DNA from: Paenibacillus pabuli NBRC 13638
GTDB taxonomy: Bacteria; Bacillota; Bacilli; Paenibacillales; Paenibacillaceae
Assembly (NCBI RefSeq): GCF_001514495.1
Contig: NZ_BCNM01000017.1
Span: 62,001 to 126,000, forward strand
Direction of reading: 5' to 3'
DNA length: 64,000 bases
The translations under genes and the position numbers were made by a program. The notes under the pieces were generated by a model. That model did no database searches. It saw only the letters and a list, made by a program, of their open reading frames with translations, and had not been told where the DNA came from. Positions 16,611-24,829 of the stretch are shown piece by piece. Numbering within the stretch: the stretch's first letter is position 1; every line of letters begins with the position of its first letter.

Positions 16611-17486
16611 TTGGACTTTGGAAGATTGATTACAGCAATGGTCACTCCGTTCAACGAGCAAGGGGAGATTCATTGGGAGGCAACTGCACGTCTGATCGAC
16701 TATCTGATTGTAGATCAAAAGTCTGAAACACTCGTTGTTTCTGGAACAACAGGAGAATCTCCCACGCTTAGTGACAAAGAAAAAGTAGAACTATTCGAAT
16801 TCGCAGTGAAACATGCGGCAGGACGGTGCAAAATTATTGCCGGAACAGGCAGCAATAATACCGCCCACTCCATCCATCTGACTCAGGACGCTGAACGTGC
16901 TGGTGTAGATGGTGTTTTGCTGGTTGTTCCTTATTACAACAAACCAAGCCAAGAGGGAATGTTTAGACATTTTGAAGCCATTGCGAGCGCGACGAACTTG
17001 CCGGTTATGTTGTATAACGTTCCTGGGCGTACGGCGGCAAGTCTTTCGCCAGCAACTACGCTTCGTTTGGCACAGATTCCTAATATTGTAGCTACAAAGG
17101 AATGTGTATCGTTGGAGCAAGTCACGCAGATTGCGGCAGGTGCACCGGAACATTTCAGGGTGTATTCGGGTGACGACGCTTCGGGCTTGCCTGCTATTGC
17201 AGTAGGTGCTTATGGTATCGTTAGCGTCGCAAGCCATGTCGTAGGCGCTGAGATGAAACAAATGATTGATGCCTTCTTCAGTGGTGTGCCTGTACAGGCG
17301 TCTCAGATCCATCAGCAGCTGTTTCCGGTATTCAAAGGTCTGTTTGAGTGCCCGCAGCCTCTGCCGAACCCTGTAGCGGTGAAATATGCTCTGACATTAC
17401 GTGGACTGAACGTAGGATCTGTACGCTTGCCACTGATTCCTCCAACAGAGGATGAGCAAACATTTATTCGTGGCTTGTTTAGCTAA
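16611..17486 (+). CDS. dapA: 4-hydroxy-tetrahydrodipicolinate synthase
   Basis: DapA condenses pyruvate with aspartate semialdehyde, feeding peptidoglycan and dipicolinate synthesis. In 291 residues the catalytic residues are all present: the Schiff-base lysine K163 (VATKECV), Tyr135 (MLYNVPGR) and Thr46-Thr47 (SGTTGES). The TTG start at 16611 is supported by GAAGGAGGAA upstream. It forms a unit with dapG (47-base gap) and ends at a terminator at 17545. Confidence 0.97.
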   Translation: MDFGRLITAMVTPFNEQGEIHWEATARLIDYLIVDQKSETLVVSGTTGESPTLSDKEKVELFEFAVKHAAGRCKIIAGTGSNNTAHSIHLTQDAERAGVDGVLLVVPYYNKPSQEGMFRHFEAIASATNLPVMLYNVPGRTAASLSPATTLRLAQIPNIVATKECVSLEQVTQIAAGAPEHFRVYSGDDASGLPAIAVGAYGIVSVASHVVGAEMKQMIDAFFSGVPVQASQIHQQLFPVFKGLFECPQPLPNPVAVKYALTLRGLNVGSVRLPLIPPTEDEQTFIRGLFS

Positions 17487-17544
17487 TAACATACGATTAT
17501 GGCATTATATTGTTAACTTTTATAAACCCATAGAAATTACTGAA

Positions 17545-17583
17545 GAATCGCTCCTCCACCAAGAGGATGCGGTTCTTTTTTTT
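17545..17583 (+). terminator. Terminator of the dapG-dapA unit
   Basis: GAATCGCTCCTC pairs with GAGGATGCGGTTC (one bulge) around loop CACCAA, followed by eight T's. Confidence 0.8.
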
Positions 17584-17646
17584 ACGGTGATTGTGAGATT
17601 TCTTTCCACAACTGGAGGCAAACGTACAGGTTAACAAGAGAGTGAC

Positions 17647-17676
17647 TTGTTTTTTTTGTTTTTAATCATGTATAAT
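17647..17676 (+). promoter_or_regulatory. Sigma-A-type promoter of the RNase J gene
   Basis: TTGTTT at 17647-17652 and a perfect TATAAT at 17671-17676, 18 bases apart, lie about 285 bases before the start codon. Confidence 0.65.
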
Positions 17677-17961
17677 GATGTCAAGTGACTGGGTGCGGTA
17701 TTTTTTTGAAATTGAAAGCGACATCGTTTCTTGGTGTGGCTTTATGGTGAAAAAGGAAGGAACGGCTAAGAAGGATCATTTCAAATCCAACTAGTTGGTA
17801 AAGGGGAATAACTTCGAAGAACTTCTTCCAAATATCGTGAATAAAGGTGCTCTTTTGCATTCATCCCTATTTACGGGCATGAGTGTAATGGACTGCTTTT
17901 CTTAACTTACAATAAAATAATAAGGTACGACGTCCAACTACCATAGGAGGTTTAGATTCAT
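17677..17961 (+). other. Long 5' leader of the RNase J gene
   Basis: About 280 transcribed but untranslated bases lie between the promoter and the TTG start. Two short reading frames follow each other in the same frame: a 16-codon one from ATG 17744 ending in TAG at 17792, and 36 codons from TTG 17795 to 17905. Neither has a clear SD, so I do not call genes. The SD of the main gene, TAGGAGG, is at 17945-17951. Confidence 0.4.
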
Positions 17962-19641
17962 TTGTCTAAGAAAAATAACAACGATAAACTGATGATTTTT
18001 GCTTTGGGCGGCGTAGGCGAGATTGGTAAAAATATGTACGTCATCCAATACGCTAACGACATTGTAGTCGTAGATGCTGGTCTTAAATTCCCGGAAGAAG
18101 ATATGCTTGGAATCGACATTGTCATTCCTGACATTTCTTACTTGACTGAAAACCGTGACAAAGTAAGAGGAATTATTTTGACTCACGGACATGAGGATCA
18201 TATTGGTGGTCTGCCATATGTTCTGAAACACCTGAACGTTCCCGTTTACGGAACAAGACTTACGCTCGGACTTGTGGAGAACAAGCTCAAAGAGGCCAAT
18301 TTGCTCGGTGAAACCAAACGCATCCTGATTGATGCCGATTCCGAGATCCAACTCGGCTCTGTATTGAAAGCAACGTTCTTCGCTACTAACCATAGTATTC
18401 CGGATTCCGTCGGCGTATGTGTCGAAACACCTGAAGGCGCAGTTGTTCATACTGGTGACTTCAAATTTGACCACACTCCAGTCAATGGTCAATATGCAGA
18501 TCTCCAGCGTATGGCCCAGATCGGTACGAATGGCGTACTTGCTCTCTTGTCCGATAGTACCAACGCAGAGAAACCTGGATTTACACCTTCGGAGAAAAAT
18601 GTGGGTATCGTTCTGGAAGATATTTTCCGCAAAGCAAGCCAACGTGTCGTTGTCGCAACATTTGCTTCCAACGTACACCGGATTCAGCAGGTTATCAATG
18701 CAGCTGAAGTAACTGGACGTAAAGTCGCAGTTATTGGTCGCAGTATGGTAAATGTGGTCGGTATTGCTTCTGAACTGGGTTACCTTGAGATTCCAGACGG
18801 TATGATCATTGAGCCGGAAGAAGTAGGCAAAATGGCTGCTGACCGTGTAGTAATTCTCTGCACAGGTAGCCAAGGCGAGCCGATGTCAGCATTGACACGT
18901 ATGGCTCGTTCAACTCACCGTAAGGTGGATATTTTGCCAGGTGATACAGTCATTATCGCAGCAACACCAGTTCCAGGTAATGAGAAATATGTCGGCCGTA
19001 CGATTGATGAACTGTTCCGTTTGGGTGCCAATGTGCATTACAGCGGTGCAAATAGTGGTGTTCACGTATCTGGTCACGGTAGCCAGGAAGAGCTGAAATT
19101 GATGCTTAACCTGATGAAACCGAAATACTTCTTGCCGATTCACGGTGAATTCCGTATGCAGCGCCGCCACGCGGTACTGGCTGAATCTGTAGGTATTGAT
19201 CCGGACAACATCTTCATTACGGATATCGGTGAAGTGGTAGAGATTCAAGGCGGAGCAGCACGCAAGGCAGGTAAAGTTACTGCAGGTAACGTGTTGATTG
19301 ACGGTTTGGGTGTAGGCGATGTAGGTAACATCGTATTGCGTGATCGTAAGTTGTTGTCACAGGATGGTATTCTGGTTGTCGTGGTAACACTGAGCAAACA
19401 GGATGGCAAAATTGTTTCCGGTCCGGACATCATCTCCCGTGGATTTGTCTATGTACGTGAATCGGAAGGACTGCTTGATGAAGCCAATCGCATCGTCAGC
19501 AGCACATTGCAGAAGTTGATGAGTGAGAACGTTAACGAATGGGCTTCACTCAAAACCAATGTTAAAGATGCACTCGGACGCTTCTTGTATGAGCAAACTC
19601 GTCGCAGACCGATGATTTTGCCAATCATTATGGAAGTTTAA
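17962..19641 (+). CDS. Ribonuclease J at the rnjB position
   Basis: This metallo-beta-lactamase/beta-CASP ribonuclease of 559 residues should have 5'-3' exo- and endonuclease activity in mRNA decay and rRNA processing. The zinc motif HGHEDH (H75, H77, D79, H80) is complete, followed by the beta-CASP region (about 210-360) with GSQGEP, and by SGHGSQEEL and the PIHGEFR motif. The location after dapA corresponds to rnjB of Bacillus, but RNase J2 of Bacillus has a degenerate motif, whereas this one has the full J1-type motif. I leave the symbol empty because J1/J2 assignment needs a phylogeny. The TTG start has TAGGAGG upstream. Confidence 0.93.
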   Translation: MSKKNNNDKLMIFALGGVGEIGKNMYVIQYANDIVVVDAGLKFPEEDMLGIDIVIPDISYLTENRDKVRGIILTHGHEDHIGGLPYVLKHLNVPVYGTRLTLGLVENKLKEANLLGETKRILIDADSEIQLGSVLKATFFATNHSIPDSVGVCVETPEGAVVHTGDFKFDHTPVNGQYADLQRMAQIGTNGVLALLSDSTNAEKPGFTPSEKNVGIVLEDIFRKASQRVVVATFASNVHRIQQVINAAEVTGRKVAVIGRSMVNVVGIASELGYLEIPDGMIIEPEEVGKMAADRVVILCTGSQGEPMSALTRMARSTHRKVDILPGDTVIIAATPVPGNEKYVGRTIDELFRLGANVHYSGANSGVHVSGHGSQEELKLMLNLMKPKYFLPIHGEFRMQRRHAVLAESVGIDPDNIFITDIGEVVEIQGGAARKAGKVTAGNVLIDGLGVGDVGNIVLRDRKLLSQDGILVVVVTLSKQDGKIVSGPDIISRGFVYVRESEGLLDEANRIVSSTLQKLMSENVNEWASLKTNVKDALGRFLYEQTRRRPMILPIIMEV

Positions 19642-19679
19642 AATATAACTAACAAAAACATATATTCAGGCACACAGTC

Positions 19680-19734
19680 GCCTCTTCTCTACGAGTAATA
19701 TTGGACGGTTCCTCGTAGAGAAGGGGCTTTTTTT
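19680..19734 (+). terminator. Strong terminator after the RNase J gene
   Basis: CCTCTTCTCTACGAG (19681-19695) pairs with CTCGTAGAGAAGGGG (19712-19726) around a 16-base loop, followed by CTTTTTTT. Confidence 0.9.
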
Positions 19735-19784
19735 GCTTTTTTCCGGCCAGACATCAGTTGATGGAGAATTTGATGATTATTCGG

Positions 19785-19815
19785 GTATAAGGCTGATGGA
19801 ACATTCCCCATACTA
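19785..19815 (+). promoter_or_regulatory. Possible sigma-G promoter of tepA
   Basis: CATACTA at 19809-19815 is the exact sigma-G -10 consensus. GTATA at 19785-19789 fits the -35 core (GYATR), but the spacing of 19 is one base longer than usual. A forespore role is known for the Bacillus homologue. Confidence 0.5.
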
Positions 19816-19856
19816 AGGAAATACATTAAATGTTTCTGGAGAAGGGGATAAATGGA

Positions 19857-20630
19857 ATGAATGAACACATGAATAACAAGCAGACATCGAAATCGAATCA
19901 GCCGGAAGTAGAAGTACCGGATATGCCTGGACAGGAAGAAAAGGCCATGTCTCCGGTGACAGAGGCAATCCAGCAATTTGGACAAACACAATCACCGGCA
20001 GGGGAATCCAACATCTTCTGTATGACCATTATCGGTCAGGTGGAAGGACATTTAATTTTACCTCCGCAAAATAAAACGACAAAGTACGAACACATCATTC
20101 CACAACTGGTTGCAGCTGAGCAGAACCAGCGTATTGAAGGCATTTTGATTATTTTGAACACGGTGGGAGGAGATGTGGAGGCTGGTTTGGCTATTGCCGA
20201 AATGATTGCTTCGCTTAGTAAACCAACGGTTACAGTCGTTATTGGAGGTGGACACAGCATTGGGGTTCCAATTGCGGTTGCCTCTACCTATTCTCTGATC
20301 GCGGGAAGTGCAACCATGACCATTCATCCAATTCGTATGAACGGGCTAGTCATCGGTGTTCCACAGACTTTTGAATATATGGAGAAGATGCAGGAACGGG
20401 TTGTAAGATTTGTGACATCACATTCGAATATTTCCGAGGATATGTTCAAGGAACTCATGTTTAAGACAGGTGAACTCAACCGGGATATCGGTACAGCTGT
20501 GGGAAGTGCAGATGCGGTTAAATACGGATTAATGGATGCCGTAGGCGGGATAGGCCAGGCCATCGCTCAGTTAAATCAGCTCATAGGGGACAAAAGACAG
20601 ACGCTGCAGGCAGGAGGTTATACCCAATGA
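19857..20630 (+). CDS. tepA: ClpP-like protease TepA (YmfB)
   Basis: A 257-residue member of the ClpP/crotonase superfamily, S14 type. The variable, polar N-terminus (about 1-55) is followed by the ClpP-like core with ILNTVGGDVEAGLAIAEMI and the GGGHSIGVPIAVAS segment, which carries the candidate nucleophile Ser. The Bacillus homologue is a ClpP-like protease needed for breakdown of small acid-soluble proteins in spore outgrowth. ATG 19857 has GAAGGGG at suitable distance; an in-frame ATG at 19830 lacks an SD. It overlaps ylzJ by 4 bases. Confidence 0.9.
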   Translation: MNEHMNNKQTSKSNQPEVEVPDMPGQEEKAMSPVTEAIQQFGQTQSPAGESNIFCMTIIGQVEGHLILPPQNKTTKYEHIIPQLVAAEQNQRIEGILIILNTVGGDVEAGLAIAEMIASLSKPTVTVVIGGGHSIGVPIAVASTYSLIAGSATMTIHPIRMNGLVIGVPQTFEYMEKMQERVVRFVTSHSNISEDMFKELMFKTGELNRDIGTAVGSADAVKYGLMDAVGGIGQAIAQLNQLIGDKRQTLQAGGYTQ

Positions 20631-20857
20631 CACTCTATACAGTGATGCCGCCTGAACAATTGTGGTCAGGGATGTGGAAAGAGGCAGAAGACACCCGGGA
20701 GATCAAAATGAACGGATTATTGATGCAGGTCAGACCTGTAAATGAAAATGAAGCTGTCATTGTACGTTTGCTCGATTGCCCACTGGAAGCTTATCTGAAT
20801 CCTGCAAATATGCCTGGTTCTACTGTTCCTCTTTCAGGTAACCCGGGGCCAACATAA
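20627..20857 (+). CDS. ylzJ: YlzJ-like protein
   Basis: A 76-residue protein of the YlzJ family, recognised by the MTLYTVMPPEQLW start and the central QVRPVNENEAVIVRLLDC part. Its function is unknown. The ATG overlaps the tepA stop (ATGA), and SD AGGAGG lies in the tepA end (20612-20617), so tepA and ylzJ are coupled, as in Bacillus, where this pair also precedes spoIIIE. Confidence 0.88.
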   Translation: MTLYTVMPPEQLWSGMWKEAEDTREIKMNGLLMQVRPVNENEAVIVRLLDCPLEAYLNPANMPGSTVPLSGNPGPT

Positions 20858-20893
20858 CGTGACGAAATAAGACAAATTGAGCAGGAAAAGAAC

Positions 20894-20924
20894 ATATGTA
20901 CGGATTATATTTGTATGGTATAAT
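20894..20924 (+). promoter_or_regulatory. Extended -10 promoter of spoIIIE
   Basis: TGGTATAAT, a perfect extended -10 (TGNTATAAT), ends at 20924, 24 bases before the start codon. The -35 region (ATGTAC, about 20896) is poor. Confidence 0.5.
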
Positions 20925-20947
20925 ATTCTTCTGGGGGTGACCTGATT

Positions 20948-23686
20948 TTGGCCAGAAGAAAAAAGAGGAAAAAAAAGGCCGCAGCCTTTAGCGGCGTTTT
21001 AAAATATGAAATTTACGGGATTGTGCTTATTACCCTTGCTGTCATTGCTTTGTCGGGTGAAGCGACCGTAGGACGTTCGCTGTCCAAGATGTTTGGATTG
21101 ATGCTTGGCAAGTTCTATTTTGCGATTCCGCTTATAGGAATTTACTATGGTCTAATGGTGATGATTCATCGGAAATGGCCAAGCGGTTGGACAACGCGGA
21201 AGACAGGGCTTGTATTGCTGGTGTTTGCCCTGACCATGATGAGTACGGTCTCTGCCATGCACCAGAAGCTTATTCCGGTCGGTGCGCTTGAGCCTGGTGC
21301 CGTAATTACGCAGATACATAATGATATGCAAACCGAGTTGCTCACGCCTGCTGCACCAGGAGAACGGGATTCCATGCTCAATAAGGATATCAGCGGCGGT
21401 TATATTGGAGCAGCGCAGTTTGCTTTGTTCCTGTGGCTGTTTGGCAGTTTGGGGGCACGATTGATTATGATCGTCATGTTCATTATCAGTTTCATGCTGG
21501 TTACCAATCTTTCCTATGTCGATCTGATTCGAATATTCCGAACCAAGGTATGGGATGCTGGAAGTGCAATGTACAAGAAGCTGGAGTCTAGACCGGCAGC
21601 ACGCACTGTACCTAGTTCTGCGGGCAAGAAGAACGGAAACACCCGTAAAGTGGTCCCTGTTCCGGTGGATGATTATGAAGAGGATGAAGAAGACATGCCA
21701 GATCAGCATCTGCCCAAACGGAAAGCGCCAATATTTTTCCAGCTTTTCGGCAAATGGGGTTCTGATCGGGAACAGGCTAAAGCGGAACGGGAATTGGATC
21801 AGGAAAATGATGCTTTGCACTCTGAGCAGGTCGTATATCGTGCTGATCAAGATAAGCTTGCTGATTCGTGGCATGATGAGCCGATTGTCGCATCCGACGC
21901 AACGGCTCCCGCAGCCATTCCTGTACAATCGAGGCCCAATTCAGCTCCAATTATCCGTGATTTCTTTGAACATGTCAGAGCCGAGGATGCAAGTAAAGAG
22001 GATGACTTGGACGATGCCTATCCTTTCCCGGATGATCTGACGGATAATATGCATGGAGACGAGCCTCCAATCAAGGTTTCAGATGAACTGGTGGATACCA
22101 ATGAGTGGTCTGGAGCGGGACATACCGGGACAGATGTGATGGACGCTATCGAGGGTGCTATGGATGAAGAATCCACCCTGAGCAATGCCGCTAAAGAAGC
22201 TGGCGTTCCGGATGCAGAGGGGCAGGAAATACAGCCTGTGAAGCCACCGCCACCACCTCCTAAACCGTATAAGCTTCCCTCGTTCCGCCTGCTTTCCAAG
22301 CCGAACAATGGAGGCAAGGGAGGGGACCAAAAGGATTATATGCAGACCGCACGCAAGCTGGAAGCGACGCTCGAGAGCTTCGGTGTTCGCGCCAAAGTGC
22401 TAGAAGTAGTTAGAGGTCCTGCGGTTACACGTTATGAAATTCAACCTGATATTGGTGTGAAGGTTAGCAGAATAGTAAGTTTGACAGACGATATTGCATT
22501 AGCCTTGGCGGCTAAAGATATTCGGATGGAAGCGCCGATTCCTGGTAAATCTGCGATCGGTATCGAGGTGCCCAATGGAGAGGTATCTGTCGTAACGATG
22601 CGGGAAGTCATGGAGACAGCCACATTCCAGGATGCGGAGTCCAAAGTAACCATTGCATTTGGACGAGATATCTCCGGGCAGACGATTATCGGTAATTTGG
22701 CTCGTATGCCCCATTTGCTGGTAGCTGGTGCTACGGGTTCAGGTAAATCAGTTTGTATCAACGGTATTATTACCAGCATCCTTTACAAAGCGAAACCGGA
22801 TGAAGTGAAATTTCTGATGGTCGATCCCAAAATGGTCGAACTTAACGTATATAATGGGATTCCGCATCTGATGGCACCGGTCGTTACGGATCCCAAAAGA
22901 GCTTCGTTGGCTCTCAAAAAGATTGTTGTTGAGATGGAGAAAAGGTATGAGTTGTTCTCCAAATCGGGTACACGTAATGTGGAAGGTTACAACAACCTGA
23001 TGAAAGATAATCCTGCAGCAGTTTTGCCTTACATCGTTGTTATCGTGGACGAGTTGGCCGACCTGATGATGGTCGCGGCAGGTGATGTGGAAGATGCGAT
23101 CGCTCGTTTGGCTCAGATGGCGCGTGCAGCTGGCATTCATCTGATCATTGCTACACAGCGCCCATCTGTGGACGTTATTACCGGCGTTATTAAAGCTAAT
23201 ATTCCGTCCCGAATTGCCTTCGGTGTATCATCACAAGTCGATTCTCGAACCATTCTGGATATGGGTGGGGCCGAGAAACTGTTGGGTCGTGGGGATATGT
23301 TGTTCATGCCAATGGGAGCTTCGAAGCCTGTTCGTGTTCAGGGAGCTTTCATGAGTGATGAGGAAGTTGAAAATATTGTGAATTATGTGCGTGGACAAGG
23401 GGAAGCGCAGTATGACGAATCCATCGTGCCTGAGGTGGATGATTCCATTCAAGCGGCAGATGAAGTACAGGATGAGTTGTATGAACAGGCGGTACAGATT
23501 ATTTTGGAGGCTAAACAAGCATCTGTCTCTCTGCTGCAACGTCGAATGCGGGTCGGTTATACACGTGCAGCGCGTCTGATTGACTCTATGGAAGCCAGGG
23601 GCGTAATTGGTCCTTACGAGGGCAGCAAACCAAGGGAAGTGCTGGTCTCCTTGGAGCAGTACCAGCAGAACAAAATAAGTTCTTAA
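20948..23686 (+). CDS. spoIIIE: DNA translocase SpoIIIE/FtsK
   Basis: This membrane-anchored DNA pump moves the chromosome into the forespore and clears DNA from division septa. The 912 residues comprise a basic N-terminus, four membrane segments (about 20-190), an acidic, proline-containing linker (about 215-450), the alpha/beta motor and a winged-helix gamma domain (about 830-900; QRRMRVGYTRAARLID) that reads the orienting SRS/KOPS sequences. Walker A GATGSGKS lies near 594-601 and Walker B VIVDELAD near 697. The TTG start at 20948 follows GGGGGTGA. Its location after tepA-ylzJ matches spoIIIE rather than sftA. Confidence 0.95.
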   Translation: MARRKKRKKKAAAFSGVLKYEIYGIVLITLAVIALSGEATVGRSLSKMFGLMLGKFYFAIPLIGIYYGLMVMIHRKWPSGWTTRKTGLVLLVFALTMMSTVSAMHQKLIPVGALEPGAVITQIHNDMQTELLTPAAPGERDSMLNKDISGGYIGAAQFALFLWLFGSLGARLIMIVMFIISFMLVTNLSYVDLIRIFRTKVWDAGSAMYKKLESRPAARTVPSSAGKKNGNTRKVVPVPVDDYEEDEEDMPDQHLPKRKAPIFFQLFGKWGSDREQAKAERELDQENDALHSEQVVYRADQDKLADSWHDEPIVASDATAPAAIPVQSRPNSAPIIRDFFEHVRAEDASKEDDLDDAYPFPDDLTDNMHGDEPPIKVSDELVDTNEWSGAGHTGTDVMDAIEGAMDEESTLSNAAKEAGVPDAEGQEIQPVKPPPPPPKPYKLPSFRLLSKPNNGGKGGDQKDYMQTARKLEATLESFGVRAKVLEVVRGPAVTRYEIQPDIGVKVSRIVSLTDDIALALAAKDIRMEAPIPGKSAIGIEVPNGEVSVVTMREVMETATFQDAESKVTIAFGRDISGQTIIGNLARMPHLLVAGATGSGKSVCINGIITSILYKAKPDEVKFLMVDPKMVELNVYNGIPHLMAPVVTDPKRASLALKKIVVEMEKRYELFSKSGTRNVEGYNNLMKDNPAAVLPYIVVIVDELADLMMVAAGDVEDAIARLAQMARAAGIHLIIATQRPSVDVITGVIKANIPSRIAFGVSSQVDSRTILDMGGAEKLLGRGDMLFMPMGASKPVRVQGAFMSDEEVENIVNYVRGQGEAQYDESIVPEVDDSIQAADEVQDELYEQAVQIILEAKQASVSLLQRRMRVGYTRAARLIDSMEARGVIGPYEGSKPREVLVSLEQYQQNKISS

Positions 23687-23710
23687 TACACATGTATATG
23701 CACAAGATTG

Positions 23711-23741
23711 AGTCCTCAACCATATTGGTTGGGGGCTTTTT
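23711..23741 (+). terminator. Terminator of spoIIIE
   Basis: AGTCCTCAACC pairs with GGTTGGGGGCT (G-U pairs) around loop ATATT, followed by TTTTTG. Confidence 0.8.
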
Positions 23742-23794
23742 GCATGCCAGAGGACTGAAGTTTTACCATGATGTCCAATGATCGGATGATTTGG

Positions 23795-23825
23795 TGCATA
23801 GGAACGAAGTGTGCTTGTCATAATA
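23795..23825 (+). promoter_or_regulatory. Sigma-G promoter of the SleB-type gene
   Basis: TGCATA at 23795-23800 and CATAATA at 23819-23825 fit the sigma-G boxes (TGMATA and CATWMTA) at every position, with 18 bases between. It overlaps the GTG at 23811, which excludes that codon as the start. Confidence 0.75.
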
Positions 23826-23873
23826 ACGTTAGCGATTCTGTTAATCCCACAAGAGAAAGGTAGAGCACAGTCG

Positions 23874-24701
23874 ATGCGAAAAATGAACATATGGCTTTTC
23901 ACTGCTATTTTGCTGATGTCCGCATTGGGAATTCGTTATTTGCTTCCTGGGAATACAGCAACTGAAAGTCCGAACCAGAATACCCCGCAGGTTGAGGAAA
24001 ACTCCCTGCCCACCTTTAGTACCAACGCCGTGAAATACGGAAGTTATGGTCAGGATGTATATGAGTTGCAAGGGCGGCTGAAGTATTTGGGATTTTACAA
24101 TGGTAAAATCGATAGCAATTTTGGCAGCAGTACACTGAAATCGGTAAAATGGTTTCAATCTGAATTTGGCATGAAGGCAGATGGAGTGGTTGGAGCCAAA
24201 ACCAAGCTGAAACTGTACAATGCTTCCAAACAGTGGTCGCCAACAGAAACGCCGCTGCACAAAGATCAAGCTTCAGGAGATGGCGGCAATAACAATAATG
24301 CAGACAAAGAGCAAGACAACATGGGTTCAGCGAATTCCATGGGTTTGTCTGAGAACGAAATCAAAATTATGGCTAATGCCGTATATGGTGAATCTCGCGG
24401 AGAACCCTTTGAAGGCCAAGTGGCAGTTGCAGCAGTTATTCTGAATCGCGTTAAATCACCAAGTTTTCCGAATACACCTTCAGGCGTTATCTTCCAGCCG
24501 GGTGCATTTACAGCTGTAGCAGACGGCCAGATCTATCTGGAGCCGAATGCACAGGCCAAAAAAGCTGTTGAACAGGCAATGAATGGTTGGGACCCATCTG
24601 GTGGTTGCCTCTATTATTTTAATCCGAAGACCGCAACTTCCAAATGGATCTGGACACGTCCTCAGGTGAAAACAATCGGGCAGCATATATTCTGTATGTG
24701 A
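23874..24701 (+). CDS. sleB: Spore cortex-lytic enzyme, SleB type
   Basis: A 275-residue secreted or membrane-anchored hydrolase with a hydrophobic N-terminus (residues 5-26), a PG_binding_1 repeat (about 55-115: YELQGRLKYLGFYNGKID), a Gly/Asn/Asp-rich linker (about 130-155) and a Hydrolase_2 domain. The latter has NAVYGESRGEPFEGQVAVA, including the catalytic Glu. The domain order is that of SleB, which breaks muramic-delta-lactam cortex peptidoglycan during germination. A CwlJ-like protein would lack the binding domain. YpeB, the usual partner, is not adjacent. The start is ATG 23874, since the upstream GTG lies inside a sigma-G promoter. Confidence 0.85.
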   Translation: MRKMNIWLFTAILLMSALGIRYLLPGNTATESPNQNTPQVEENSLPTFSTNAVKYGSYGQDVYELQGRLKYLGFYNGKIDSNFGSSTLKSVKWFQSEFGMKADGVVGAKTKLKLYNASKQWSPTETPLHKDQASGDGGNNNNADKEQDNMGSANSMGLSENEIKIMANAVYGESRGEPFEGQVAVAAVILNRVKSPSFPNTPSGVIFQPGAFTAVADGQIYLEPNAQAKKAVEQAMNGWDPSGGCLYYFNPKTATSKWIWTRPQVKTIGQHIFCM

Positions 24702-24708
24702 TGATCTT

Positions 24709-24750
24709 GGAAGCAACCAGAAGGCGTGACTTCGGTTGCTTCTTGCCTTT
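24709..24750 (+). terminator. Hairpin after the SleB-type gene
   Basis: GGAAGCAACC pairs with GGTTGCTTC, with a 15-base loop and TTGCCTTTTG following. The interrupted T-tract makes it a weak terminator. Confidence 0.5.
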
Positions 24751-24829
24751 TGATTGGGTTAAAATGGTTGTTACGTTTACGCTTCACCATTATCGCATGA
24801 CAAATGACGCCGTAAAGGGGTTTTGACTT

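Noticed and set aside
17938..18873. Minus-strand open frame of 311 codons opposite the RNase J gene
   Set aside because: Shadow frame with low-complexity Asn/Phe/Cys content.
23811..23873. N-terminal extension of the SleB-type protein starting at GTG 23811
   Set aside because: The codon lies between the -35 and -10 boxes of a well-matching sigma-G promoter.
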